Below are positions 6,978-14,735 of a DNA stretch of 32,293 bases, one piece after another. The DNA lies in assembly GCA_002426575.1 (NCBI GenBank), contig DIRE01000063.1:1-32293 (forward strand), read 5' to 3'. The DNA comes from Clostridiaceae bacterium UBA5444. Its GTDB lineage: Bacteria > Bacillota > Clostridia > Clostridiales > Oxobacteraceae. Positions within the stretch are counted from its first letter, which is position 1; every line of letters begins with the position of its first letter. Position numbers and translations under genes: made by a program. Under the pieces are notes generated by a model. That model did not search any database. It saw only the letters and a list, made by a program, of their open reading frames with translations, and was not told where the DNA came from.

Positions 6978-9158
6978 TTATATAGAATAATCTAAATTAA
7001 ATAGCATATCGCTATATACAGGCATTGGCCAAAGCTTTTCATCAACAATTGATTCTAGTTTATCCCCTATATATCTTAACTTTTCCATCTGTACAAAAAC
7101 AACATCTTTATAGTATGATGCCTTTTTATATAAATCTTCGCTAATATTTTTTGCATCCATTATATTTTTTTCTAGATTCCTTATTTCTTTATTAAAATCA
7201 GATATAAGGCCTGATACTTCTCTTAAAATCTCAGCTTCCTCACCAAGATCTATTTCAATCCCTGTATTTTTAACTTCATTAATTGACTCTGCAATTTGTC
7301 TTTGATACTTTATTGAAGCAGGCAAAATTTGTTTCTTTGCCATATCAATCATTGTAAGTGCCTCTATATTTATTACATTTATATATCCTTCTAATGCTAT
7401 TTCATATCTAGACTCAAGTTCTCTTCTAGTAAACACTTTATGTTTTTCAAATAGATTTATTGACTTTTCACTAATTAGGGCTGGTATTGCATCAACAGTG
7501 GATGGTGTATTTTTAAGTCCTCTTCTTTTAGCTTCTTCTATCCATTCATCTGAATATCCATTCCCATTAAATATAACTCTTTTATGCTTTTTGACAATAG
7601 CTTTAATTATTTTTTGTACTTCTTCGTCAAAATCGTCTGCCTTCTCAAGCCTATCTGCTATTTGACTCAGCACATCTGCAACTATGGTATTTAAAACAGT
7701 ATTAGGCATTGCAATGGATCCTGAAGACGGAACCATTCTAAACTCAAACTTATTCCCAGTAAACGCAAAAGGTGATGTTCTATTTCTATCAGACAAATCC
7801 TTTGGAAGAGGCGGCATTGTAGATACCCCTGTTTTCAAAAGTTCCTTCTTCCTAAAATCTATAATATCTCCATTACCTATTTTATCTAAAACATCTGTAA
7901 GCACTTCTCCTAGAAATATTGACACTATTGCAGGAGGTGCTTCATTTCCACCAAGCCTATGGTCATTTCCAGGAATGGCAGCAGACACCCTCAATAAGTC
8001 TGCATAATCATCTATTGCTTTTATTACTGCAGATATGAATAATAAAAAGCGGGCATTTTCGTAGGGTGTTTTCCCTGGCTTTAGTAAATTTTCCCCATTA
8101 TCTGTAGCCATGGACCAATTGTTATGTTTACCAGATCCATTTACACCGGCAAAAGGCTTCTCGTGAAGCAGGCATGCAAGACCATATCTATTTGCAACCT
8201 TTCTCATGGTCTCCATTATAAGCTGGTTATGATCAGTAGCAACATTTGCAGAAGTAAATACAGATGCAAGCTCAAATTGAGCTGGCGCAGCCTCATTATG
8301 TTTGGTCTTCGCAGGAACTCCTATCTTCCAAAGCTCAATGTCTAGCTCCTTCATAAACTCTGCAACTCTTTCTTCTATCCTGCCATAGTAATGGCTTTCC
8401 ATCTCCTGATCCTTAGGAGGCTTAGCTCCAAATAGGGTTCTCCCCGTAAATATTATATCTTCTCTCTGCTTATAATATTTTTTATCTATAAGGAAATATT
8501 CCTGTTCTGCACCTACAGTACTTATAACCTTTGTGGCATTAGTATTATTAAACAATTTAACAACTCTCATTGCTTGCTTTGAAAGAGCCTCCATAGACCT
8601 TAATAGCGGAGTCTTCTGGTCAAGAGCCTCTCCAGTATATGAGCAAAAGGCAGTAGGGATACATAAAGTAACCCCTGATGAATCCTCCTTGAGAAAGGCT
8701 GGAGAAGTGCAGTCCCATGCCGTATAGCCTCTAGCCTCAAAGGTTGCCCTTAATCCCCCTGAAGGGAAAGATGATGCATCAGGTTCACCTTTGACCAGTT
8801 CCTTGCCTGAAAACTCCATTATTACCTTTCCATCCTTAGTCGGAGTTATAAAAGACTCATGCTTTTCAGCAGTTACTCCCGTCATAGGCTGAAACCAATG
8901 GGTATAATGAGTAGCACCCCTTTCTATAGCCCAATCCTTCATTGCATTTGCAACAACCTCTGCAATTGATAAATCTAATGGCTCTCCTTCATCAATAGTT
9001 CTTCTAAGAGCTATATATGTGTGTTTTGGAAGTCTCGCCTTCATGGTAGAATCGTCAAACACATTACAACCAAAATATGTTCCTATAGTCTCCTGATTTA
9101 TTTCAACATCGTTATCTTTATCGTCTTCATCATAAAATCTTTTTCTTGCTACCACCAC
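6978..9158 (-). CDS. glnN: type III glutamine synthetase
   Basis: This is an ATP-dependent glutamine synthetase (glutamate + NH3 to glutamine) of the large type III class. From the chosen start it has 726 residues, normal for the class; types I and II are 350-470. Motifs include VGAEQEYFLID, KTKHNEAAPAQFELA, GSGKHNNWSMATDN and GNDHRLGGNEAPPA of the catalytic barrel, preceded by the GSIII N-terminal domain (TYFGCNVFDDSTM) and followed by a long helical C-terminal domain. I chose GTG at 9158, eight bases after GGAGG, because the upstream ATG at 9194 would place the ribosome site inside the coding sequence. A promoter (9252-9280) and a terminator-like hairpin (9191-9222) lie in the leader, so expression may be attenuated. 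No P-II or glnR gene is nearby. Confidence 0.96.
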   Translation of the reverse strand: MVVARKRFYDEDDKDNDVEINQETIGTYFGCNVFDDSTMKARLPKHTYIALRRTIDEGEPLDLSIAEVVANAMKDWAIERGATHYTHWFQPMTGVTAEKHESFITPTKDGKVIMEFSGKELVKGEPDASSFPSGGLRATFEARGYTAWDCTSPAFLKEDSSGVTLCIPTAFCSYTGEALDQKTPLLRSMEALSKQAMRVVKLFNNTNATKVISTVGAEQEYFLIDKKYYKQREDIIFTGRTLFGAKPPKDQEMESHYYGRIEERVAEFMKELDIELWKIGVPAKTKHNEAAPAQFELASVFTSANVATDHNQLIMETMRKVANRYGLACLLHEKPFAGVNGSGKHNNWSMATDNGENLLKPGKTPYENARFLLFISAVIKAIDDYADLLRVSAAIPGNDHRLGGNEAPPAIVSIFLGEVLTDVLDKIGNGDIIDFRKKELLKTGVSTMPPLPKDLSDRNRTSPFAFTGNKFEFRMVPSSGSIAMPNTVLNTIVADVLSQIADRLEKADDFDEEVQKIIKAIVKKHKRVIFNGNGYSDEWIEEAKRRGLKNTPSTVDAIPALISEKSINLFEKHKVFTRRELESRYEIALEGYINVINIEALTMIDMAKKQILPASIKYQRQIAESINEVKNTGIEIDLGEEAEILREVSGLISDFNKEIRNLEKNIMDAKNISEDLYKKASYYKDVVFVQMEKLRYIGDKLESIVDEKLWPMPVYSDMLFNLDYSI

Positions 9159-9190
9159 TTTATATCCCTCCAAAAAACAAAAAACATAAA

Positions 9191-9222
9191 GCATTCTTAA
9201 AAATAAGACTTTTTAAGAACGC
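9191..9222 (-). promoter_or_regulatory. terminator-like hairpin in the glnN leader
   Basis: On the minus strand a 13-bp stem (GCGTTCTTAAAAA with TTTTTAAGAATGC, one G-U pair) with a 6-base loop (GTCTTA) is followed by a T-rich tract (TTTATGTTTTTTGTTTTTT) that runs to the glnN ribosome site. It lies between the likely glnN promoter and the start codon. It can be read as an attenuator for glnN or as the terminator of the upstream DUF2298 operon that also sits in the glnN leader. Confidence 0.6.
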
Positions 9223-9251
9223 TTCTTACATTTCTATAAATTTATATAAAA

Positions 9252-9280
9252 ATAGTACCATATTGTTTTTTTATATGCAA
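9252..9280 (-). promoter_or_regulatory. likely glnN promoter
   Basis: On the minus strand, TTGCAT (9280-9275) and TACTAT (9257-9252) have a 17-base spacer. It starts 8 bases after the stop of the DUF2298 gene and gives a leader of about 90 bases ahead of glnN. Confidence 0.5.
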
Positions 9281-9287
9281 TGTTTTT

Positions 9288-11345
9288 TCACTTCACCTTT
9301 ATTATTTTCGTATTAGGAGAATTATATGCAACCTCTCCATACCTTAAAATATTTGCTTCATTTAATTTCTTATACTTTTCTCTTTCTTTTTCCCCTATAA
9401 CAACATATGATACATTATACTTTTGTAAAATGCTTCGGATCGTTGAATTATCTTCAGATTCGTACAATAAAGATACCTCCATGGATCTTTTTTTGGGGTC
9501 TTCATACCCTCCTCTCCACAGCCATTCATGTACAAACCACCCTTGTATTGTTGGAAGTCCAGTTGCCATTGATATTCTCTCATAATCTGAATAGCTGTCT
9601 CCATCAGCTTCAACAATCACCTCTTGCTCTTTTACATTTTCATTAAGCCATCTAATTGCTCCATAATCATCAGCATATTTATCTTCCATAAATTTTAGCC
9701 CATCTAATTCCTTGTAATTTACAGGCTTTATGCTTCCATAATAGCCTTTTATTGCATGGTATGGGTAAAGCATTGGAAGCATTACCGTTATGCTAAATAA
9801 AGCCGTTAAAATCCTTTTTATATGCAATCTATTAATGCTTGACAAAATGCGAACTATTATATATCCAGAAATCAATGCAAACATAATAAAAGACTGATAG
9901 GTTAGCTTAAACATTGTGTTAGCCCTATGATAAGTCTCTCCATATATATCCACCACATAAAAGATCTCTGGTATTATAATAAGTCCTACAGCAGATATTA
10001 TTAAAATAAGCACATATACATCACTTAAAAAATACCTTTTCCCTTTTTTAACAGCTTTAAACATAAACAATACAAAAAATACTGATAAAAACATTTGATA
10101 TCCCCAAAGTACTAGAATCTGGTATAAGGGAGTTGTAGCATGGACAATTCCAATCCCTGATGTCATGCTTTTAAATTTTAAGGTATATGGAAGTATCATT
10201 GTCTGGGAAATAATGATTACCTTTAGCATATCTAATAATATCTTTTTTACTCCATGTAAAGAAAATTTATACCTATCAATATTGACATAACATAATATAA
10301 AAAAAGTCACAGTTAAATATATAATATAATCCCAGGTGCTTGTCATATAAGATATGGAAAGCAAAAATCCTATTAAAAATATTAATTTGTTTTTGTCCCA
10401 TAGCCCTGCAATTAATACAAGCCCTATAGCAATATATGTTAACACAATGGGTATATCAAGAACATGCCCATGTAAATCTGATACCACAAATGAATATATA
10501 GGAAATTCGTGTATTGTTTTATCATTTGTAGGTGGGTTGTAACCTATATACCTTGTTGCTTCTGGATAATAATACTGCTCATATTCTCCTTTTAAAATGC
10601 CCATATTTTTGGCTATAGGTACCCCATAAGCATATATTGCCCCATGAAGATTACCTCCAAACGTTAATAGAATAGCTGAGATGAGTCCTGCCACAATTAC
10701 TTTTGCGGGTCTATTATTTCCAGTTATAAATAACATATTTCCACCTATAGAAAAGGCAAGGCTAAATGTAAATGAAAAAATTGTAGCTATCATTAAATTA
10801 TATGTTATTGCTGAATCAATTCCAGTTAGAAGAGTTAAGAAAGCGCACACATAATGGCCAAAATAATAATAGTTTATGCCTTCCCCTGCATACCATATAT
10901 CCATGGGAGGCATATATTTAGACTTAAGGCAGGCATTTACAAATCCAAAGTCCATAAACTTTTCAAGTCCATGTATATTAGGCTGCATTCCTCTTACATA
11001 AGACCAAAATATAAGCATTGCAAGGAATAATATCTCCTCAATTATAAACTTATTTTTATTCTCCATTAAAAAAGTTATAAACCCTCTATACCCTTTTAGC
11101 AAAAGTATAATTACAAATTCTATAACTATTGATATAATTATGCTTATCCTAAAAAAAGGTACTATTTTTAATGATGATAAAAGCCATATAATATAGGATG
11201 AAATTGCAATCCCAATCACTTTTGAAAATAAATACCCCTTATCGAAAAGCTTGCTAAATATAACTTTAGTTAAAGGCATAAAAATAATTCCTATAACAAA
11301 TATATAAAGCCACCACTGAAGTATTAAAAGCAAATCACTTTTCAT
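9288..11345 (-). CDS. DUF2298 (Chlor_Arch_YYY) polytopic membrane protein, putative GT-C-like transferase
   Basis: This protein of about 685 residues has 12 or more predicted membrane helices. Its family signature follows the first four helices: MDFGFVNACLKS, YMPPMDIWYAGEGINYYYFGHY and a later SDLHGHVLDIP motif, the YYY/DUF2298 type. A soluble C-terminal part (about 560-685) holds AIRWLNENVKEQEVIVEADG and SYVVIGEKEREKY. Such proteins resemble GT-C glycosyltransferases that use polyprenyl-phosphate sugars, but no reaction has been proven to my knowledge. I chose the ATG at 11345, with AAAGGTGGGG 7 bases upstream, over ATG 11381; the start overlaps the end of the preceding gene by 11 bases, implying translational coupling. 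The neighbours are a flavoprotein and a GtrB-like glycosyltransferase, so a role in adding sugars to a surface polymer or protein is likely but inferred. Confidence 0.85.
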   Translation of the reverse strand: MKSDLLLILQWWLYIFVIGIIFMPLTKVIFSKLFDKGYLFSKVIGIAISSYIIWLLSSLKIVPFFRISIIISIVIEFVIILLLKGYRGFITFLMENKNKFIIEEILFLAMLIFWSYVRGMQPNIHGLEKFMDFGFVNACLKSKYMPPMDIWYAGEGINYYYFGHYVCAFLTLLTGIDSAITYNLMIATIFSFTFSLAFSIGGNMLFITGNNRPAKVIVAGLISAILLTFGGNLHGAIYAYGVPIAKNMGILKGEYEQYYYPEATRYIGYNPPTNDKTIHEFPIYSFVVSDLHGHVLDIPIVLTYIAIGLVLIAGLWDKNKLIFLIGFLLSISYMTSTWDYIIYLTVTFFILCYVNIDRYKFSLHGVKKILLDMLKVIIISQTMILPYTLKFKSMTSGIGIVHATTPLYQILVLWGYQMFLSVFFVLFMFKAVKKGKRYFLSDVYVLILIISAVGLIIIPEIFYVVDIYGETYHRANTMFKLTYQSFIMFALISGYIIVRILSSINRLHIKRILTALFSITVMLPMLYPYHAIKGYYGSIKPVNYKELDGLKFMEDKYADDYGAIRWLNENVKEQEVIVEADGDSYSDYERISMATGLPTIQGWFVHEWLWRGGYEDPKKRSMEVSLLYESEDNSTIRSILQKYNVSYVVIGEKEREKYKKLNEANILRYGEVAYNSPNTKIIKVK

Positions 11346-12633
11346 GCAATTTCCCCACCTTTTTTGTAGCATCAATTCCATACTTTATGGCATAGTTTAC
11401 TCCTCTATCTTCTGGGTATATGCTGCACATATTTGCCACATAAAGTCCTTCAATTGGGGTTTCAAGTTCAGGCTTTATACTTAAATATCCTTTTTTTATA
11501 ATAGGTTGGGCAAATACATCTTTAAATAGAAATTTATCATTAATCCATGACTTATCAAACTTTGGGTTTATCTTTTTAATATGAGGGATATATTGATCCA
11601 AAAGATCTTCAATATCCATATCAAAGTAAGCATTATCCTTGTACAAATAGTTAGATATATATAATATGTTATTTCCTTTATATACTTTTTTACCTATCAT
11701 ATTTGTATGCTCTATAAGCCCTCCAAAAGGTATGGACTCATCCCCTATATTTAGCCAGTAATATTTTGAAAGCTGCCTTTTTAACAAAAGTATCATACAG
11801 GATACGGCAGTGTATTCTATGCTCTTTTTCTCTTCTATATAGCTATTAGGAAGCATGCCTCTGGATATTCTAATAAACTCTGGCAATGGGATTGTTGATA
11901 TAACCCCATCATAGGTGGATTCTCCAAGCTTAGTTATTATATTAAATTTGCTCTTTTTATCTATTCTTTGAACTTCACTATCTAAAATTATATTGCAGCC
12001 ATTTTTTATTAATTTATCTTCTAGTTTATGTAATAGAACTCCAATGCTCCCATCAAAATATCCTAAAGCCTCTCTCCCATTTTCTTTAGATGACCCTCTT
12101 AATTTAATCTTCCCCCATAACCATGCCATTGAAATATCTTTATACCTATCCCCAAACTTTCCTACAAGCAGTGGTTTCCAAACTGTATTAAATACTTCTT
12201 CTCCTGCATTTTTAACAATCCAATCATAGGCAGTAATCTCTTCAAGATGCTTCCAATTATTTATGGATAGTATTTTAACTACAGACATGCCAAACCTTAT
12301 TTTATCTAAAAAGTCTAATGGTTTAAACTTAAGTAAAGATACTGGAGTCCCAAAATCATATAATGCCCCTTGAGAAAAGTATCCCATGGGTGTATTTACC
12401 CACTTTAAATTATCATAAACTCCAACCTCTTTTGAAAGTTTCTCTATATATTTGTCAGATTTGAAAAAATGGTGATAGTACTTTTCTAGGCTAAAGCCAT
12501 CATAGCTAAATGTTCCAGCGATACCACCTATTTCAGAATCCTTTTCATATAAATCTACTTGTATATTTTGTTTACTTAGCTCATATGCAGATACAATACC
12601 TGTAATACCTGCACCTACAACTGCAATCTTCAA
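11335..12633 (-). CDS. FAD-dependent amine-oxidase-like protein (COG1232 type)
   Basis: The 432-residue protein opens with a Rossmann dinucleotide motif (AVVGAGITGIVSAYELS, 4-20) and the NAD_binding_8 continuation EKDSEIGGIAGTF. The mid-section has KPLLVGKFGDRYKDISMAWLWGKIKLRG and a C-terminal FAD-contact segment, EGLYVANMCSIYPEDRGVNYAIKYG. This resembles protoporphyrinogen-oxidase/UDP-galactopyranose-mutase-like oxidoreductases often found beside GT2 glycosyltransferases in surface-glycan clusters. There is no haem pathway gene nearby, so haem synthesis is unlikely. It may act on a sugar nucleotide or lipid-linked sugar; that is inference. It starts 2 bases after the glycosyltransferase stop, with AAGG 6 bases before the ATG, and overlaps the DUF2298 gene at its 3' end. 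Confidence 0.85.
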   Translation of the reverse strand: MKIAVVGAGITGIVSAYELSKQNIQVDLYEKDSEIGGIAGTFSYDGFSLEKYYHHFFKSDKYIEKLSKEVGVYDNLKWVNTPMGYFSQGALYDFGTPVSLLKFKPLDFLDKIRFGMSVVKILSINNWKHLEEITAYDWIVKNAGEEVFNTVWKPLLVGKFGDRYKDISMAWLWGKIKLRGSSKENGREALGYFDGSIGVLLHKLEDKLIKNGCNIILDSEVQRIDKKSKFNIITKLGESTYDGVISTIPLPEFIRISRGMLPNSYIEEKKSIEYTAVSCMILLLKRQLSKYYWLNIGDESIPFGGLIEHTNMIGKKVYKGNNILYISNYLYKDNAYFDMDIEDLLDQYIPHIKKINPKFDKSWINDKFLFKDVFAQPIIKKGYLSIKPELETPIEGLYVANMCSIYPEDRGVNYAIKYGIDATKKVGKLHEK

Positions 12634-12635
12634 CC

Positions 12636-13598
12636 TTATCTCACCTTTTCTTTATCTTTATCACATATATTTATTTTCTTTTCTACAATATATAAAGGCC
12701 TTTCCTTAGTCTCATCATATATCCTTCCTATATATTCACCTAGGATGCCTATGGTTATAAGCTGTACTCCTCCAAGGAATGTTACAGTAGTCATAATAGA
12801 AGCCCAACCAGTAACAAGGTTTTTCCCTCCGACAATTCTATATATAAAGGCATATAAAAATATAATTATAGCTACAATAACTGCAAAGAATCCTAAGTAT
12901 TCTGCTACTCGCAGTGGCTTAGAAGAGAACGAAACCATCCCATCTAATGCTAGTTTGACCATTCTATTTAAAGGGTATTTTGTTTTACCTGCGAATCTTT
13001 CTTTTCTATCGTACTCAACAGGGGTTTGTTTAAACCCTGTCCAGCTTACCATTCCCCTCATATATCTATTAGTCTCAGGCATATCTTTTAAAACTTCCAC
13101 AACTTTTCTATCCATGAGCCTATAGTCACCTGTATCTACAGGCATTTTTACATCAGACAGCTTACGTATAGTTTTATAAAAACATTTTGCAGTTATTAGC
13201 TTAAACCATGTTTCTCCATCTCTTTTTCTCCTCTTTGCATAAACTACATGAAAACCCTCTTCCCATCTTTTTATCATTTCAATCATAAGCTCTGGAGGGT
13301 CTTGCAAATCTGCATCGATTGTGACTACAGCATCCCCACAAGATGCATCTACTCCAGCCGTAAGTGCTGCCTGATGCCCAAAATTCCTTGAAAACTTAAT
13401 CACCTTAACTTTACTATCGTATTTTGCAATTGAACTTACTATCTCAAATGTTCTATCTTCGCTTCCATCATCTACAAATATAATTTCATATTCATATTTT
13501 ATCTCTTTAAGCACATTTGATAGTCTATTATAACACTCACCTGCCACCTCTTCCTCACGATACATTGGAACTACAACAGATATTAATTTTGCTTCCAT
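12636..13598 (-). CDS. GT2 family polyprenyl-phosphate glycosyltransferase (GtrB/DPM1-like)
   Basis: The 320-residue protein has the GT-A fold of family 2: VVVPMYREEEVAGECYNRL at the N-terminus, VDDGSEDRTFEI (about 41-52), the DADLQDPPE metal and lipid-phosphate motif (about 94-102), the acceptor segment DTGDYRLMDRKVVEVL and NRYMRGMVSWTGFKQ. Two C-terminal membrane helices (about 232-258 and 265-290) anchor it. GtrB/DPM1-type enzymes transfer a sugar from a nucleotide onto undecaprenyl phosphate at the inner leaflet, and a polytopic GT-C-like enzyme then uses that lipid-linked sugar outside. The DUF2298 protein in this operon is a candidate for that second step. This is the first gene of the three, with AAGGGG about 9 bases before the ATG and a divergent gap of 206 bases to cwlJ. 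Confidence 0.93.
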   Translation of the reverse strand: MEAKLISVVVPMYREEEVAGECYNRLSNVLKEIKYEYEIIFVDDGSEDRTFEIVSSIAKYDSKVKVIKFSRNFGHQAALTAGVDASCGDAVVTIDADLQDPPELMIEMIKRWEEGFHVVYAKRRKRDGETWFKLITAKCFYKTIRKLSDVKMPVDTGDYRLMDRKVVEVLKDMPETNRYMRGMVSWTGFKQTPVEYDRKERFAGKTKYPLNRMVKLALDGMVSFSSKPLRVAEYLGFFAVIVAIIIFLYAFIYRIVGGKNLVTGWASIMTTVTFLGGVQLITIGILGEYIGRIYDETKERPLYIVEKKINICDKDKEKVR

Positions 13599-13804
13599 TA
13601 ATATTTCCCCTTTATATAAGTAATACCATAATAGTATTCTTCATTTTGATTTAAAATCCTTTATTCTGATTCCTTTATTTCCCATGCTGTATTATCATAT
13701 AGAAATAAATTTTATTTTCTACGTACAAATAAAGCCCCAAATGAATATACTGTACTATCCATGTTTTTTACTTCTTACTTCTTACTTTTTAGGAGGGTTC
13801 ATTT

Positions 13805-14248
13805 ATGGCATTTAATGTTAGAGAGCTGCTTGCGAGAATAATTAAATGTGAGGCAGGCGGTGAGGGAGATGTAGGAATGAAAGCCGTCGCCTGTGTAATA
13901 ATGAACAGGGTTAACGTGGCTTATGGTGAGTATTTAAGAGAATGTCAAGGAGATCTTAGAAAAGTTATTTTTCAACCTGGACAATTTGATTGTGCCATGG
14001 TGGAAATAGCAGGAATTACAAATGATCAAAATCTTTGGCAAACACCTCCCGAGCAGATTCACTATGATATAGCTGATTGGGCATTATCAGGTAACAGGCT
14101 TTGGGAAATAGGAGAAGCCCTATGGTACTTTAATCCCTTTAATCCTGTGTGCCCAACCACCTTCCCAAGGAATGGAGCTGGCTCAATTATTAATAGAATA
14201 GGAGAGCATTGTTTTTATATTCCTACAGCGTTCTATTCGCAAACATAA
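13805..14248 (+). CDS. cwlJ: spore cortex-lytic cell wall hydrolase, CwlJ/SleB type
   Basis: The 147-residue protein is one Hydrolase_2 (SleB-like) domain with no signal peptide and no peptidoglycan-binding domain. That is the CwlJ layout; SleB is exported and longer. IIKCEAGGEGDVGMKAVACVIMNRV carries the proposed catalytic Glu (E16) and the N-terminal helix, and PGQFDCAM, LWYFNPFNP and CFYIPTAF complete the fold. CwlJ sits in the spore coat and cleaves muramic-lactam cortex during germination, and needs GerQ to be placed there. gerQ follows 21 bases downstream, supporting the call. AGGAGG lies 8 bases before the ATG. Mother-cell sigma factor control is expected, but I could not identify a clear SigE or SigK promoter. 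Confidence 0.9.
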   Translation: MAFNVRELLARIIKCEAGGEGDVGMKAVACVIMNRVNVAYGEYLRECQGDLRKVIFQPGQFDCAMVEIAGITNDQNLWQTPPEQIHYDIADWALSGNRLWEIGEALWYFNPFNPVCPTTFPRNGAGSIINRIGEHCFYIPTAFYSQT

Positions 14249-14269
14249 AACAAGGAGGTTTGTTAATTA

Positions 14270-14671
14270 ATGTATCCTTATTTATACCCTAGTTATTTTA
14301 ATCCTTATAAAGGAGGCTCAAGTCCAATGTATCCAATTGAAGGTGAAGCTCCCATAACCCACTTTACCACATCCTCTCCACCAACTGAATCTGTTGCCCC
14401 TGCACCACCCATCCCAGGGCCTGCTGTAACATTTCAGAAGCAACCAGGTCCACCTGTAACAACTGATATAAACTATACTCAGGCATACTTAAAGTCAAAA
14501 ATAGGAAGTAAAGTTAAAATTGAGTTTTTAATCGGAACAAACTTACTTACAGATAGGACTGGTGTTCTTACAGATGTCGGGATAAGTTATGTAGTAATAA
14601 AGCTTCAGGAAACTGATGATTATATGCTAGGAGACATATATTCTATAAAGTTTGTGACTTTCTTCCGCTAA
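14270..14671 (+). CDS. gerQ: spore coat protein GerQ
   Basis: This 133-residue protein has a Tyr/Pro-rich, low-complexity N-terminal half (YPYLYPSYFNPYKGG, then Pro-rich APAPPIPGPA) and a compact C-terminal domain (about 65-133) ending in TDDYMLGDIYSIKFVTF, which matches the conserved GerQ domain. GerQ is a coat protein required for CwlJ localisation and is crosslinked by transglutaminase in Bacillus. It is shorter than the Bacillus protein (about 180). AAGGAGG lies 11 bases before the first ATG. A second AAAGGAGG followed 10 bases later by an in-frame ATG (codon 20, MYPIEGEAP) may provide an alternative start that omits the first Tyr-rich stretch. The cwlJ-gerQ order differs from gerQ-ywdK-cwlJ in Bacillus. 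Confidence 0.88.
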   Translation: MYPYLYPSYFNPYKGGSSPMYPIEGEAPITHFTTSSPPTESVAPAPPIPGPAVTFQKQPGPPVTTDINYTQAYLKSKIGSKVKIEFLIGTNLLTDRTGVLTDVGISYVVIKLQETDDYMLGDIYSIKFVTFFR

Positions 14672-14691
14672 TATTAATTATAGCACTTACG

Positions 14692-14734
14692 AAAAAAAGC
14701 AATGGAGCAAAGTTATTGCCACCATCGCTTTTTT
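14692..14734. terminator. bidirectional terminator between gerQ and the phosphohexomutase gene
   Basis: AAAAAAAGC(A)ATGG (14692-14705) pairs with CCAT(C)GCTTTTTT (14722-14734) with one mismatch. The arms supply T runs on both strands, so the hairpin can end both convergent transcripts. It directly abuts the mutase stop codon. Confidence 0.8.
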
Positions 14735-14735
14735 G

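Noticed and set aside
9191..9222. ANTAR (NasT/AmiR-type) antitermination target before glnN
   Set aside because: The known target has two hairpins whose six-base loops carry A at position 1 and G at position 4. Here there is one hairpin with loop GTCTTA, which does not fit.
13770..13795. Triplicated TACTTCT-type repeat before cwlJ
   Set aside because: Short, three copies only, low complexity, and without a plausible role.
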